Below are positions 33,817-44,399 of a stretch of 64,000 nucleotides of DNA, piece after piece. Positions within the stretch are counted from its first letter, which is position 1. Every line of letters begins with the position of its first letter. The notes beneath the pieces are model-generated. The model was not told the origin of the DNA and did not search any database. It worked only from the letters and a program-made list of their open reading frames with translations. Both the position numbers and the translations under genes were made by a program. The stretch is from Elmis aenea. Taxonomy: Eukaryota; Arthropoda; Insecta; Coleoptera; Elmidae. The stretch spans positions 11,387,222 through 11,451,221 of the forward strand of contig OX393583.1 of NCBI GenBank assembly GCA_947652605.1. Reading direction: 5' to 3'.

Positions 33817-35010
33817 CAGGGTTGAGTAGATTTAAATCAATTGATTTAAATCACGATTTAAATCATGATTTAAATCAAGTGATTTTTTTAAAGAAATTAT
33901 CAATTTAAATCACAGATTATATGAGCAGATACAATATAATATTTATAATAAAACAAAATTGTATTACTATTAGTAATTAAATACACGAAATGGTGAATAT
34001 ACCATATCAATTTGCTCTTGTAAAGTAATATTCATTGTGGAAATGCAATAATTCAAAAAATAAATGACAAGTTTTTGACGTTAGCGAAGTGAACAGTCAG
34101 TTTTTTCAATTTCCACGGCACTCTATTGCTTCAATAACGATTTGAAGAAAAATGTCGAATATCTCGAAAAGTATGAGTTTTAGGTATAGGACATACTTAA
34201 CAAAATATGAAGCTCTTTTAAAGACGAATTCGATGACATAAAAAAAAACAGGGGTTCGCATTTGAAAAAATCGAGTTACCAGCTTTTGAAAATCATGGAA
34301 GTTGCCACCTATTTATAAACACTCCTGTATGTGTGATTCAAATTTTTTCATATCGAGCGAACAGAGAAAATTTTTCTGCATGTCCATACCAAATTAAAAC
34401 TCTGTACTTCAAAATAACTTTAGGAGAATTTTTTAAATAAAGACTTAAAACCTTGAACAATTTTGAAAATTAATTTTATTTTACAACGCCGTATAAAAAC
34501 CTGTAGTATTTTATATTGATGCAAAGCTAAAATTAAGGCGGTCAAAAATATTAAATAAAAATTTGGGTGTTGCTATTAGTTCCAGATAGGTGACTCACCC
34601 TGTATATTTGTAAATATTTTTATTGGGTTGTTTAGAAAAAACTGTATAAATAGCATTTGAATCAACTTCATATCTCAAAGCCGTTTAGCCACAATCGACC
34701 GATCCCGCACCAATGACTCACCCTGTATATAATTAATTAAACATCACCATTTAGCACTGAGTTTTTCAAAATTCTTAATTATTATATTTAATTTTTCATT
34801 TTGACAAAAATTCACCAATGAATTAAATATATTGGTTATTAAATATATTAGCACAAAACAGAAATAGCATGTGAATGTCACTAGATTCGATAATATGGTA
34901 CAATTGATTTAAAACAAAAAAATCTGATTTAAATCAAAAAAAGCTGATTTAAATCAAATAAATCGATTTTTTTGATTTTTTTTAAAAAATCATGATTTTT
35001 ATCCACCCTG
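33817..35010 (+). mobile_element. Non-autonomous hAT element, copy 4
   Basis: Starts CAGGGTTGAGTAG and ends ATCCACCCTG, with a perfect 8-bp duplication CTATAAAC at 33,809-33,816 and 35,011-35,018. Same captured foldback-arm core as the other copies. The paralogous, unoccupied target is present at about 18,609 in the truncated sister element. Confidence 0.95.
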
Positions 35011-35267
35011 CTATAAACTAATCACCATCAGTTCCTGATCCTTCTTCTGAACACTGTGGTGCTGGCTCACATTAATCCACATAAATTATTCTAAACTTTC
35101 TAAGATGGCAAACATAAAACGATCGGTAACAGTAACAACATTTATTCGCACTCTCATTCTGTCAATTACAATACAATTCCGCCAACGGTAACCTAACATA
35201 CGCTATACACTAACTCCATCTACATCCTGAAGCGCCAAATTCAAATTTAAACTTATAATCTACTACA

Positions 35268-35789
35268 AAACAATATAAACATATTAGAACAATAACATAT
35301 TAACATTGAGTTTTCTGATATTGGTTGTTCATTAAAAAAACTGAAAAGACCTATATTGGCTAAATTTTGCCAGACAATATAGGGTAAACATATTTTGTTT
35401 ATGTCTAGCGGCTAGGCATAAACTGGCCAATAAAAATAAATTGGAAATAATTATCATACAATATAAACATATTGGAACAATAACATATTAACATTGAGTT
35501 TTCCGATATTGGCTGTTCATTAAAAAACTTTAAAAGGCCTATAATGGCTAAATGTTGCCAGACACTATAGGGTAAATATATTTTGTTTATGTCTAGCTAA
35601 TAAAAATAAAGTGGAAATAATCATCAAACGATATAAACATATTAGACCAATAACATATTAACATTGAGTTGTTTGATATTGGTGATTCATTAAAAAACTA
35701 CAAAAAGCTTACTGGCTGAATGTTGCCAATATTGGGCCCGCGTAACAATATTTGGCCGATATTGAGCCAATATTATTGTGCTACTTGGG
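35268..35789 (+). repeat. Three subterminal tandem repeats of about 175 bp
   Basis: Units begin near 35,270, 35,458 and 35,629, each with ACAATATAAACATATT and AACATATTAACATTGAGTT. The first two contain TATTTTGTTTATGTCTAGC near their ends. The last unit runs into the TTGTGCTACTTGGG terminus. The sister copy at 18,482-19,618 has two such units. Confidence 0.8.
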
Positions 35790-35791
35790 TA

Positions 35792-36489
35792 GTCTTAAAG
35801 ACTAACCAGCAGCTTATTTTTAACTTAAATTACTATTTGCAATCTCCGGAACTCTGACCCAGCGCCCATTCACTCTTTTAGTCTGATCCTGTTCATTTGT
35901 TTTTTTTCTGCACACTTAGTTTAACCAAGAACTAGCACTGCACTGCACTAGATCGTGTGGTTTTGATCGCTTGAGTCTTCGAAGTTGAGAATGTTCTAAC
36001 AGTTGAATGGCTTTAATGTTGACATGGTCGTGTAACCTGGCTTCATATTTTTTTGGCAAAATTCTTGATTTTTGCCTCGACTGTCAGGTTACTGATTGTG
36101 AAAGAGATTATGACCCATTTAATAACCTAGCAAGGATTCTGCACCAGAAATTTTGCTAGAAAGGGCCCAAATTAGCGAAGAGAATAGTTTTGTTTTATCA
36201 GATTAAGGCGCCATATCACGAGGCTGTTATTGCGGTGGCCTAAAGTCATCAACTGGACATTAAACTGAGACATCACCCTTTTAGCCAGACTTCGAAAAAG
36301 TTTTGCTATGATGAGAAGTACACCTCGGATTTGAAAGTGATTGCTACCACACACACCTATTTTGTACAACTGGACGAATCGGCCTGTACAGATGACATGA
36401 AGGCTCTTCAATATCGCTGTGGTTACTATGGTTTGTATATGTTCATTTTGGGTTGAATTGACGGGCGTCTTAGCATTGTCGCCGCGTAA
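35792..36489. other. Unassigned sequence
   Basis: Less AT-rich than average. The minus ORF at 36,172-36,411 (79 codons) has no recognised domain. A TGGTTTGTATATGTTCATTTT block near 36,430 resembles the repeat at 36,655-36,700 in inverse orientation. Confidence 0.3.
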
Positions 36490-36628
36490 GGGTCAACTCA
36501 CACCGGCGCGATCTCAACGCGGTCGCGGGCGCGGGCGCAGTCACGATAATAAGTAACCTTAGTTACCAATTATCGTGACCGCGCCCGCGCCCGTGACCGC
36601 GTCGAAATCGCGCCGGTGTGTGTGGACC
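36490..36628. mobile_element. GC-rich hairpin MITE (139 bp)
   Basis: The left arm GGGTCAACTCACACCGGCGC followed by GATCTCAACGCGGTCGCGGG pairs with the right arm ending GCGCCGGTGTGTGTGGACC. An AGTAACCTTAGTTACC loop lies between. It is strikingly GC-rich in an AT-rich setting. The flanks are TAA and TTA. No coding sequence. Confidence 0.7.
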
Positions 36629-36654
36629 TTAAACGTCAAAATGAATTACACACG

Positions 36655-37530
36655 TCAGTTCTACCCAATATAAACATAAACAAACCATGGTAACCACCAA
36701 AATGAATTGTTTTATATTGGAATATTTGATAATTCATGTTCATTCATATAACTTTTTGCTCAAAAACTGTAGGTTTTACGAGAAAAGTTAAAGAATAAAA
36801 AAGTTTCTAAATAAATCAAGCTTTCAAAAAAAAAAAAAATTTAAATTGCCAAATTTTAACCCACCAAAAAGTTCTGATTAAAAAACCAACAGGGGTCGCA
36901 CTTTTCAGCCTCCTGTGAAGGTGGGAGATGATTGAAATGATAACTATAGGAAACCTTTCAATAAGTATAAAACACCAACCAAATATCATTCTACTACATT
37001 TATTCAAATTTGAGGAATAAAATAAAAACCTAATTTTACCGCTTCCCTTTAAGGAGGTGTGAGGCCACGGCTCCACGTACGATATTTTAACGCATGTATC
37101 TGCGTTAAATTGACGGACTAAAAACGCATCGTGTACCCCGGCTCCACATATCGTTTTCAAAACGTATACAAGTCGTACCTATATGGGAGGCAAAACGCAA
37201 CAATCTGGCTCCACGTACGACATTGTACCGCGTGATAGTTCTGCGCGATAATTTATCGGATTGAAAATGGAACAAGCTGCGTCCAAGTGCGTTATGACTT
37301 TGAAGACGCAGAAGTAGTACGATCCGTTATCGGACGTGGAGCCACCTCTCATTTAAACTTATGTTACCTATTTTTGCCCGTCAATTTAACGCAGATACAT
37401 GCGTTAAAATATCGTACGTGGAGCCGGGGCCTGAGTCCGAGAGAAGACGTCTAAGGATTTTTTTTTTAATAAAGACCCCCCTTAATTTTCGATAATGAAT
37501 CACCTCCCGAATTTTTTCGCAATATTTACG
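36655..37530 (-). repeat. Interspersed repeat shared (inverted) with 49,385-49,855, interrupted by a MITE
   Basis: Matches 49,385-49,855 in reverse orientation through AACAAACCATGGTAACCACC, CCAACAGGGGTCGCACTTTT, CCTAATTTTACCGC and TTTTCGATAATGAATCACCT. The MITE at 37,063-37,431 interrupts it. The outer end reaches AACACCCTGTATAC at about 37,530. Confidence 0.8.
37063..37431. mobile_element. MITE with GGCTCCACGTACG motifs and 3-bp duplication
   Basis: The ends GGCCACGGCTCCACGTACGA and TCGTACGTGGAGCCGGGGCC form a TIR of about 55 bp with one mismatch. TGA is duplicated at 37,060-37,062 and 37,432-37,434, and the empty homologous site near 49,470 carries TAA/TTA-type sequence there. A 3-bp T-A duplication suits PIF/Harbinger. 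The GGCTCCAC(G/A) word recurs inside in both orientations (about 37,139, 37,207 and 37,333). 369 bp, non-coding. Confidence 0.8.
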
Positions 37531-37534
37531 AAAC

Positions 37535-38493
37535 ACCCTGTATACATATAAGTGCAACAATGGGACTCATGCCTTAATGTTAATGGAGACTTATATAATA
37601 TTCATTAAATAAAAAATGCCTTCAGCCTCTGAACGTGTTTCTGTTGAACGATGCTCGTGCTATAGTTGCTGTGATGTAAAGTTATATCAAATTTCACAAT
37701 TTCATATACCTAACACGTGCCAGTGCCTAACATGTTTTAGAAAATTGTAGCCAAATATATCCTTATTAAAAACAAAGCTGAGTTAAACCATCTTTTCCCG
37801 TTTAGAAAAACATCAAAGTATCTATAAAAGTCCTTGCAGTCTCTTATCATTACTGAGTTATTACAAAAAAGTTTGCTTAATGGTGACTCTAACTGCTGTA
37901 ATAACGAAAATATCTCAACAAATCGAAAAGAATCATGACAATCTAACAACAACTTAAGTTAATTTAACCGCAGGATCTGTTGATGTGACATAATGAGTAA
38001 TTCTAAAACGAATCAGGTATTTTTTAATCTATCAAAATAATAATTCATTATTTATTGCCACTTATCTATCTTTACTTACTAATATAAGGTTAAAGTAAAC
38101 GATGGTTTACTCGTTATAAAACAGGTTTATTTTGACACCTACATTCCTTGAACTTTTTTTTTTGTTGATAAAAGCATTATTTAGAGCACAGTTATTATTT
38201 TTCCAAAACTTAAATTGTTTTTTGCTTCTCCTGTAAAGTTGTAGTTTTGGCGTTTACAGCAAAATTGCTTTCCACAGTCGATATCATATGTCTAAAATTT
38301 CATTAATCTAAAATAAAAACTAAAGAGAAAAAAAGGATTGTACCACACTTTGCTTACACCCGGTATAAACACCTTTTTGTGTAGATTTGAAATTTGTTGA
38401 TAAATTGTATCTACCTTCATTGATTGGGTTTCGCTATTTTAATATCAAGTTTCTTATACTAAATACAGGTCGTAGTTGGCTGTGACACCATTA
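37535..38493. other. Unassigned AT-rich sequence
   Basis: No supportable gene. The minus ORF at 37,737-37,952 has no recognisable domain. Confidence 0.35.
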
Positions 38494-39215
38494 TACAGGG
38501 TGAGTCATAAGTGGCGGATCGGTCGATTGTGGCTAAACGGTTTGAGATAGAAAGTTGATTCAAACGGTATTCCATACAGTTTTTTCTTCCGAACACGATA
38601 AAAACATTTTCAAATATACAGAGTGAGTCACCTCTCTGGAACCAATAGCAACTTTTATATTTCAAATACAAAACCTATTTTTTATTTAATATTCTTGACC
38701 GCCTTCATTTTAGCTTTACATCGATACAAAATAGTACAGGTTTTTATGCGGCCTTGTCACAAAAAAAAAATTTAAAATTTTTCAAGGTTTTAAGTCTTTA
38801 TTAAAAAAATTCTCCTGAAGTCATTTTTCAAAGCACAGAGTTGTAAGGACATGCAGAAAACATTGCTCTATTAGCTCGATACGAAAAAGTTTGAATCACG
38901 CATACATAGGTGGCAACTTTCCTGATTTTCAAAAGCTCGTAATTCAATTTTTTCAAATGCAAACCCCTGTATTTTCTTATGTCAACGAATTCGTCTTTAA
39001 GAGAGCTTAATTTTTTGTTGAGTATGTCCTATACCCAAAACTCGTACTTTTCGAGATATTCGACTTTTTTTTCCTAATCGTTATTAAAGCAAATAGGATG
39101 CCGTGGAAATCGAAAAAGCTGACTGTTCACTTCACTAACGTCAAAAACTTGTCATTTATTTCTTGAATTATAGCATTTCCACAATTAATTTCACTTTACA
39201 AGAGCAAATTAATAT

Positions 39216-39934
39216 TGTCGCGGCTTATTTGAGCTCTAACACACTCACTCGCTCAATGAAATGAGACACTCGCTTGGCATAAAATATATTTATTATATAA
39301 AAACATAAAAACACTAAACACTTTACATTAACTGACACAATTACTCTAAATAATTAAATCAAACGCGGGGCGCAACTCTAAATAGTTAAACCGAACGCAA
39401 CTAGAAAACTTACTTCGCAACCGGAAAACCGCTAGAAGCTCGACCGTAAGTCTCGAGATCCGCGCCACGAATATCCTCCAAGTCCCGAAAGGCGGGAATC
39501 GTTGGAAGAGGAGTCCAACTGACCCTCGGACCACGGCGTCCGACCAACGAATCTTGAATGTCCAGGTTTTCGCAAAAACCACCCCCACGTTGAAGACGGT
39601 ATACTTTTCGCCCAAAGCGTTGGAAAGTCCAAATGACATCAATAAAGTAATCTTCAACTACATCCTGAGCACGCCCTGCGCTCCTGGGGGTTTATTGTAG
39701 GTCCAATTACGCTCCAATACGCTCGTTCCGACAAGCACTCATCTTGCCGCGTTTTGAAAGTAATATTAAAAAGTACAGATGTGACAATATGGTTCATTGA
39801 TTGAGAGAAGGCGAAAGAAATCCATTGCTGGCGGCAAGGATTTACGCACATTTTGATTAATATGCCAACTAGTTTATTCAATTTCATATAGCAATGATTT
39901 TTTTTATCTTCTAATATTTTATTTGCAGAATTTA
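39216..39934 (+). other. GC-rich block, possibly LTR-like
   Basis: Much GC-richer than its surroundings. On the plus strand it begins TGTCGCGGCTTATTTGAGC, has a TATATAAAA box near 39,293 and an AATAAA near 39,643, then CAACTACA. That is the layout of a small LTR (TG...CA with promoter and poly(A) signals). I could not find a primer-binding site, a second LTR or a clean duplication. Overlapping minus ORFs at 39,346-39,657 and 39,432-39,632 show no recognisable domain. It interrupts the foldback arm cleanly at 39,215. Confidence 0.35.
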
Positions 39935-39946
39935 GGGTAACTGCTA

Positions 39947-41880
39947 TAGTTATTGGCCCCCTTAAGCAAAATTTCATATTGCAAGTGAGATAATTAATTA
40001 ATTTTTCGATATTAAAATATAAAAACTGAACTGTGGTGTAGACCAATAAACTTATTTTCGTATTTAAAATTCGAATTTGATGTATCATAAGTTTTTAATA
40101 GTAAAAATTAATTATTTTTTAAACACTACGCAGTTTGTAGTTATTGGCATGTCTTTCGTAGTTATTGGCCCTGCATGTACCAGTTATTGGCATTCATAAT
40201 ATTTGTTACTTCTTTTCAAAATTTCTCACAAAATAATAACAATATTTATTGTTTTCTTGTAACTGTGCATTTAAAGATACCAGAGAAAATCATTCCTAAT
40301 AAATAAATAGGGTTTGGGTACACAAAATTTTATTTTAACTAAAAGTAAATTCTATTATAAACTTGTCTTTTACATAAAGGCTAATAGGGTAACTAAAATT
40401 ATCATATTTGAACACTGTAAAAATAAATTCTTTTTTCTATTTCAAAGTTTCAGTCTTACACTTTTCTTCTTTTTTCTTATTTACAGTCTTTGATTGACAT
40501 GTTTTACATGTGAATACTTTATCCGAATTGTTTTTGTATTTTAATATAGGTACATCTCAGGTGATAATTTCTGCAACATGTGTTACATGTTATTCCAAAA
40601 TTGTTGCTATTAATATTATAGCAACAAGTAAAACATATACCAAAGACAACTTTTTTATTTAAAAATTCGTTTTGAATATTGTTTTCATTAGGTTGTTCCT
40701 CAATCTCTTGGTCAATATCAAAATTTTTAAATAAATCTTTGTCATGAACTTCTCTCTTCTTTTCTTTGATTACTTTAATATTTTTACTATTATCACTCAA
40801 TTTAGTTATTGGCAATTTTAAATTATCACTTATTAGCACATTTGATACTATTTGAACTTTGTTTGATTTTTGTTTAAGTAATTTTAGTTTTTTTATTCTT
40901 TTCTTATCTTATTGCTATGGGCGGATGCCGCGACAAGAATGACTTAAACCATCCTTTTCCAGCTGTATTGGTTTTAAACAAGGTTTCTCTTTTAGAATCC
41001 TCTAGAAACTTTTTAACGGATAGCTTAATATCGTCAAACTGTTGGAAAAACCTTTTTTTTTCTGCTTTCTTCTAGCCAGGCCACAATTATAGCTTCTTTG
41101 GAATGAGTCAGTACTGAAGAAGGACCATGGCGTTCTTTAACAAATTTTTCGCAAAGGCGGAACTGCGATGTGGCCCTAGGAACATTATACATCTTCGAAG
41201 CTTCTCGTTTAGATATTCCATTTTTACAGCCTCTAATGGTCTAATGCTTATATTCAATATCGTTCTTATTGTATTTTTTTTTTTATAAAAACAACTTCGT
41301 TTTACTTTTGGCATTTTCATGAAATTTACAATTTAAATTTGCCGGTAAATTTTACACTGTGTATAGTTATTGGCATACAATACTTTAGTTATTGGCCACG
41401 GTTAATAACTGAATCTAGGCAGAATTCAGGTGTACTAGTTATTGGCCGCCTATGCCAATAACTATAGTTTTTCAGATTTTTATGATCCAATTGTTAGCCG
41501 CCCTTTAAATCAATCGATTATTGCAACTGTAGCCACAGAATTATGTATTTTTGTCACTTTATAGTGTAATAAGGTTATAGAGTTTGTAATATTATTTTGC
41601 CAACCAATAATTGATAATAAAATAAGCTATTCAAAATTGACACTCACCTTAAGGTGTTCACGTTCACCGCGCCCTTTCTTATTTGTGACTGCAACGTGCT
41701 CTAGATAAATATGATTTTTTATTTTTGTTACCAACACTATTACAAAATAAGTTACTAGTTTTAAACAAAAATGATTAAAGTTTGCAAACCAATAAACAGA
41801 ATCCCCTAAATTTATTTAGAATTCTTATTATATGCGATTAAATGCAGACTATGCCAATAACTACACTAAGGCCAATAACT
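39947..41880. repeat. Array of TAGTTATTGGC subterminal motifs
   Basis: Exact copies begin at 39,947, 40,138, 40,159, 41,364, 41,386 and 41,436 on plus, and at 41,454 and 41,853 as the inverse. One-base variants lie at 40,181 and 41,870, and one exact copy falls in the coding remnant at 40,803. The clustering within about 550 bp of each terminus is what transposase-binding sites would look like. Confidence 0.8.
40519..41320 (-). pseudogene. pogo/Tigger-like transposase lacking the DDE core
   Basis: Read on the minus strand from an ATG at 41,320: KMPKVKRSCFYKKK, then after a frameshift NGISKREASKMYNVPRATSQ, the psq-type helix-turn-helix. Next, near 40,930-41,060, come FLEDSKRETLFKTNTAGKGW and FKSFLSRHPPIAIR, the CENP-B-type DNA-binding domain ending. 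The DDE domain that should follow is missing. The C-terminus (40,519-40,839) is Lys/Glu-rich and ends in a Cys/His cluster CFTCC, CNTCCRNYHLRC, resembling PHD-like fingers at the ends of some insect pogo proteins. Frameshifts and deletion make it non-functional. Confidence 0.85.
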
Positions 41881-42839
41881 GTAGCAGTTACCCTATTTAA
41901 TTATTTTTTTTGTGGTATCAACAAATAATTTGTCTTTCATTTTCCATTTTTCTTCGCGCTCCTTTTAAGGTTTAGAAACACTAGTAAAGTTCATAACAAT
42001 AATAAAATTGATTTGGTTGCCAATTTATTTATTGCTTATAACTATAAGTGAATCCACAAGACTAAGTATCTACCTACTATTAGTAATTAAATACACGAAA
42101 CTGTGAATAAACCATGTCAATTTGCTCTTGTAAAGTGAAATTAATTGTGGAAATGCTATAACTCAAGGTTAGTGAAGTGAACAGTCAGCTTTTTCGATTT
42201 CCACGGCATCCTATTTGCTTTAATAACGATTAGAGAAAAAAAGTCGAATACCACGAAAAGTATGAGTTTTGGGTAGCTATAAGTAGGACATACAAAAAAT
42301 GAAGCTCTCTTAAAGACAAATTCGATGACATACGAAAATACAGGGATTTGCATTTGAAAAAATTGAATTACGAGCTTTTGAAAATCAGGAAAGTTGCCAC
42401 CTATGTATGCGTGATTCAAACTTTTTCGTATCGAGCTAATAGAGCAGTGTTTTCTGCATGTCCTTATCATTTACCAAATTACAACTCTGTGCTTTGAAAA
42501 ATGACTTTAGGAGAATTTTTTTAATAAAGACTTAAAACCTTGAAAAATTTAGATTTTTTTTTTGTGACAAGGCCGCATAAAAACCTATACTATTTTATAT
42601 CGTTGTAAAGCTAAAATGAAGGCGGTCAAGAATATTAAATAAAAAATGGGGTATTGTATTTGAAATATAAAAGTTGCTATTGGTTCCAGAGAGGTGACTC
42701 ACCATGTATATTTGAAAATATTTTCATCGTGTTCGGAAGAAAAAACTGTATAGAATACCGTTAGAATCAACTTTCTATCTCAAACCGTTTAGCCACAATC
42801 GACCGATCCGCCACTTATGACTCACCCTGTATAGATTAT

Positions 42840-43420
42840 TTTTCTCGTTTCATTGATGTATGGGTTGTTACGTTGTTAGGTGTATCTTTAAAAATAAGTA
42901 AGTTATTACAATAAAATTGCATTTATTAAGTTTTATTAAAGTGGCCATTGAGAAACAAAACATCACATAAATAATGTTGCTGTACATAATTAAACACAAA
43001 AAAAAAACTGGGGACACCCTGTAGACCGAATAATTTGTTCGCGTTAATATGAATGATACACTGTGCACTTTTCTGTTTACATTTCGCAAAGAATTATGTG
43101 CACTATATGCATCTCTCAACGCGAAAGATACGTGTTAGAACAAAAAAACCTCAAGCACTTTGCGTGCATTAAGTACGAAGTTCCAGACCAACTTTTTAAT
43201 GTTGTGGTGGCAACCTGATATCGAACGATATCCGACACAAACCAATAATTTTGATATAAATATATTAGCCTTCGATGCAACGGGGGAAGTTGGCGTAAAA
43301 CGCCGGTTGTAGTGTCATTGCAGATTGCAAGGTTGTCCGCGAACACGCAGACATACATTAGAGGTTATATTGTGCTAGGATAGTGCATGGAAGGAAAGTG
43401 ACAAACATTACTTGTAAACG
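42840..43420. other. Unassigned sequence
   Basis: Contains a GGGGACACCCTGTAG repeat-end motif near 43,010. The short minus ORFs at 42,868-43,119 and 43,116-43,358 have no recognisable domain. Confidence 0.3.
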
Positions 43421-43424
43421 TAGC

Positions 43425-43545
43425 CTGTCAGTGGAGTAGGGTCTAGGACACATAGATCCAGCATAGCGTATCGACGGGGCGAGGGGCGCCCGGACCGGCC
43501 GACGCCGCCGTCTCGTGACGTCACGCTGGCGTCTACTTGACACAT
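43425..43545. other. GC-rich, CpG-rich patch
   Basis: About 120 bp with dense CG dinucleotides (CGACGGGGCGAGGGGCGCCC and GACGCCGCCGTCTCGTGACG) in an otherwise AT-rich region. It includes TGACGTCA, a CREB/ATF-type palindrome, near 43,516. A promoter or exon of an unseen gene is possible, but no supporting ORF was found. Confidence 0.3.
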
Positions 43546-43965
43546 CACTCAGATGTATAGACTTTTATACACATTATACGCGACTCATTACTCGGCGCAA
43601 TACAACACGACATATAGTTTACAATTATTGCTGCATTATACAATCTACATACCCCGCAGTATTGTGTCGTTCGGCGCAAAACGAAAAGAATTGTAGATGG
43701 GGTGGACACATCGAGCCACGAATATTGCTCTGAAAAGCTGCTAAAATGTAGTCAAGTCGCTACTGCTTTTTTGTTATTTTTTATGGCGGAATTATTCGGT
43801 TGAATATACTGAACAACGTTATTTATGCAGTTTATTATCAGAGTAAGCATATTTTTGTCCAAGTACTATCGTATTGCTTGGTTTTTTGAAATCAAAAACA
43901 TGGAATAAAACTTAATATTACAAGACATCGTTTCGTTTTGCATTTTATGTCCATTAATAGTTCTT

Positions 43966-44083
43966 TACGTAACAAGACCGGTAAGTGGTACATTACTGGA
44001 CGAGTGGCAGTTTTTGGACGAGCCGTACGCGAGTCCTGAAAGCATACGAGTCCAGTAAAGACACTTTACGGGCATGTTACGTA
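43966..44083. mobile_element. Short TIR MITE (118 bp)
   Basis: The left TACGTAACAAGACCGGTAAG and right CTTTACGGGCATGTTACGTA ends are imperfect inverses, and (C/T)ATTACTGGAC/GTCCAGTAAAG form an inner pair. The central part is GGACGAGCCGTACGCGAGTC. No coding sequence or resolved duplication. Confidence 0.6.
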
Positions 44084-44399
44084 CAATATTTTTTCTGCGT
44101 CCGCCACTGACACGAAAATCACTATCGTCACCTCCATAATTAAACAATAACTTAACAAACTGTAGGTGAACCTGGCTTTAGTCACTTTAGTGATAAAACG
44201 ACGCTTGTTTGACAGCGCAAATCAACGAAACATCTCATCACCATGTTCTGATTTTATTGTTTTTTATTAATAGTTATTTATGTATCGAATTAAAAACAAT
44301 TTAAATTTTTAGTATTTTTCAAAAATATAGGTTAGAAACTACTCGACATTCTGTCACTGACAGATGACGGCGTATGCTGCATAGATAAAGAACATAATA

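Larger units (their letters stand above)
32585..35789. mobile_element. TA-flanked 3.2-kb element with gag-like ORF
   Basis: The left end CCCCAGTAGCACAA and right end TTGTGCTACTTGGG form an imperfect TIR. TA lies outside each (32,583-32,584 and 35,790-35,791). ATATTGGGCCAACATTGG-type words occur at both termini. The interior holds a hairpin MITE (32,856-33,273), a minus-strand gag-like ORF, hAT copy 4, and three subterminal repeats of about 175 bp. A truncated second copy lies at 18,482-19,618. Excluding the nested elements the original is about 1.6 kb. I do not recognise the superfamily. Confidence 0.75.
39935..41893 (-). mobile_element. pogo/Tigger-like element with internal deletion
   Basis: TIRs GGGTAACTGCTATAGTTATT at left and AACTGTAGCAGTTACCC at right, with TA duplicated at 39,933-39,934 and 41,894-41,895. 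The subterminal regions carry many copies of TAGTTATTGGC in both orientations. The minus-strand coding remnant has the pogo-type N-terminal helix-turn-helix domains and a C-terminal zinc-finger-like end but no catalytic core. At 1,959 bp it is shorter than an autonomous element. Confidence 0.9.
38496..42829. mobile_element. TA-flanked foldback element F with a 2.9-kb loop
   Basis: Ends CAGGGTGAGTCATAAGTGGC and, inverted, GCCACTTATGACTCACCCTG; TA outside both (38,494-38,495 and 42,830-42,831). The arms are about 720 bp (38,496-39,215 and about 42,115-42,829) and well matched. The loop holds a GC-rich block (39,216-39,860) and a pogo/Tigger element (39,935-41,893). The same arm sequence forms the core of hAT copies 1-4. 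Confidence 0.8.

Noticed and set aside
39216..39662. Solo LTR call
   Set aside because: The TG...CA ends, TATA box and AATAAA fit, but no primer-binding site, target duplication or second LTR was found. Kept only as a GC-rich, possibly LTR-like block.
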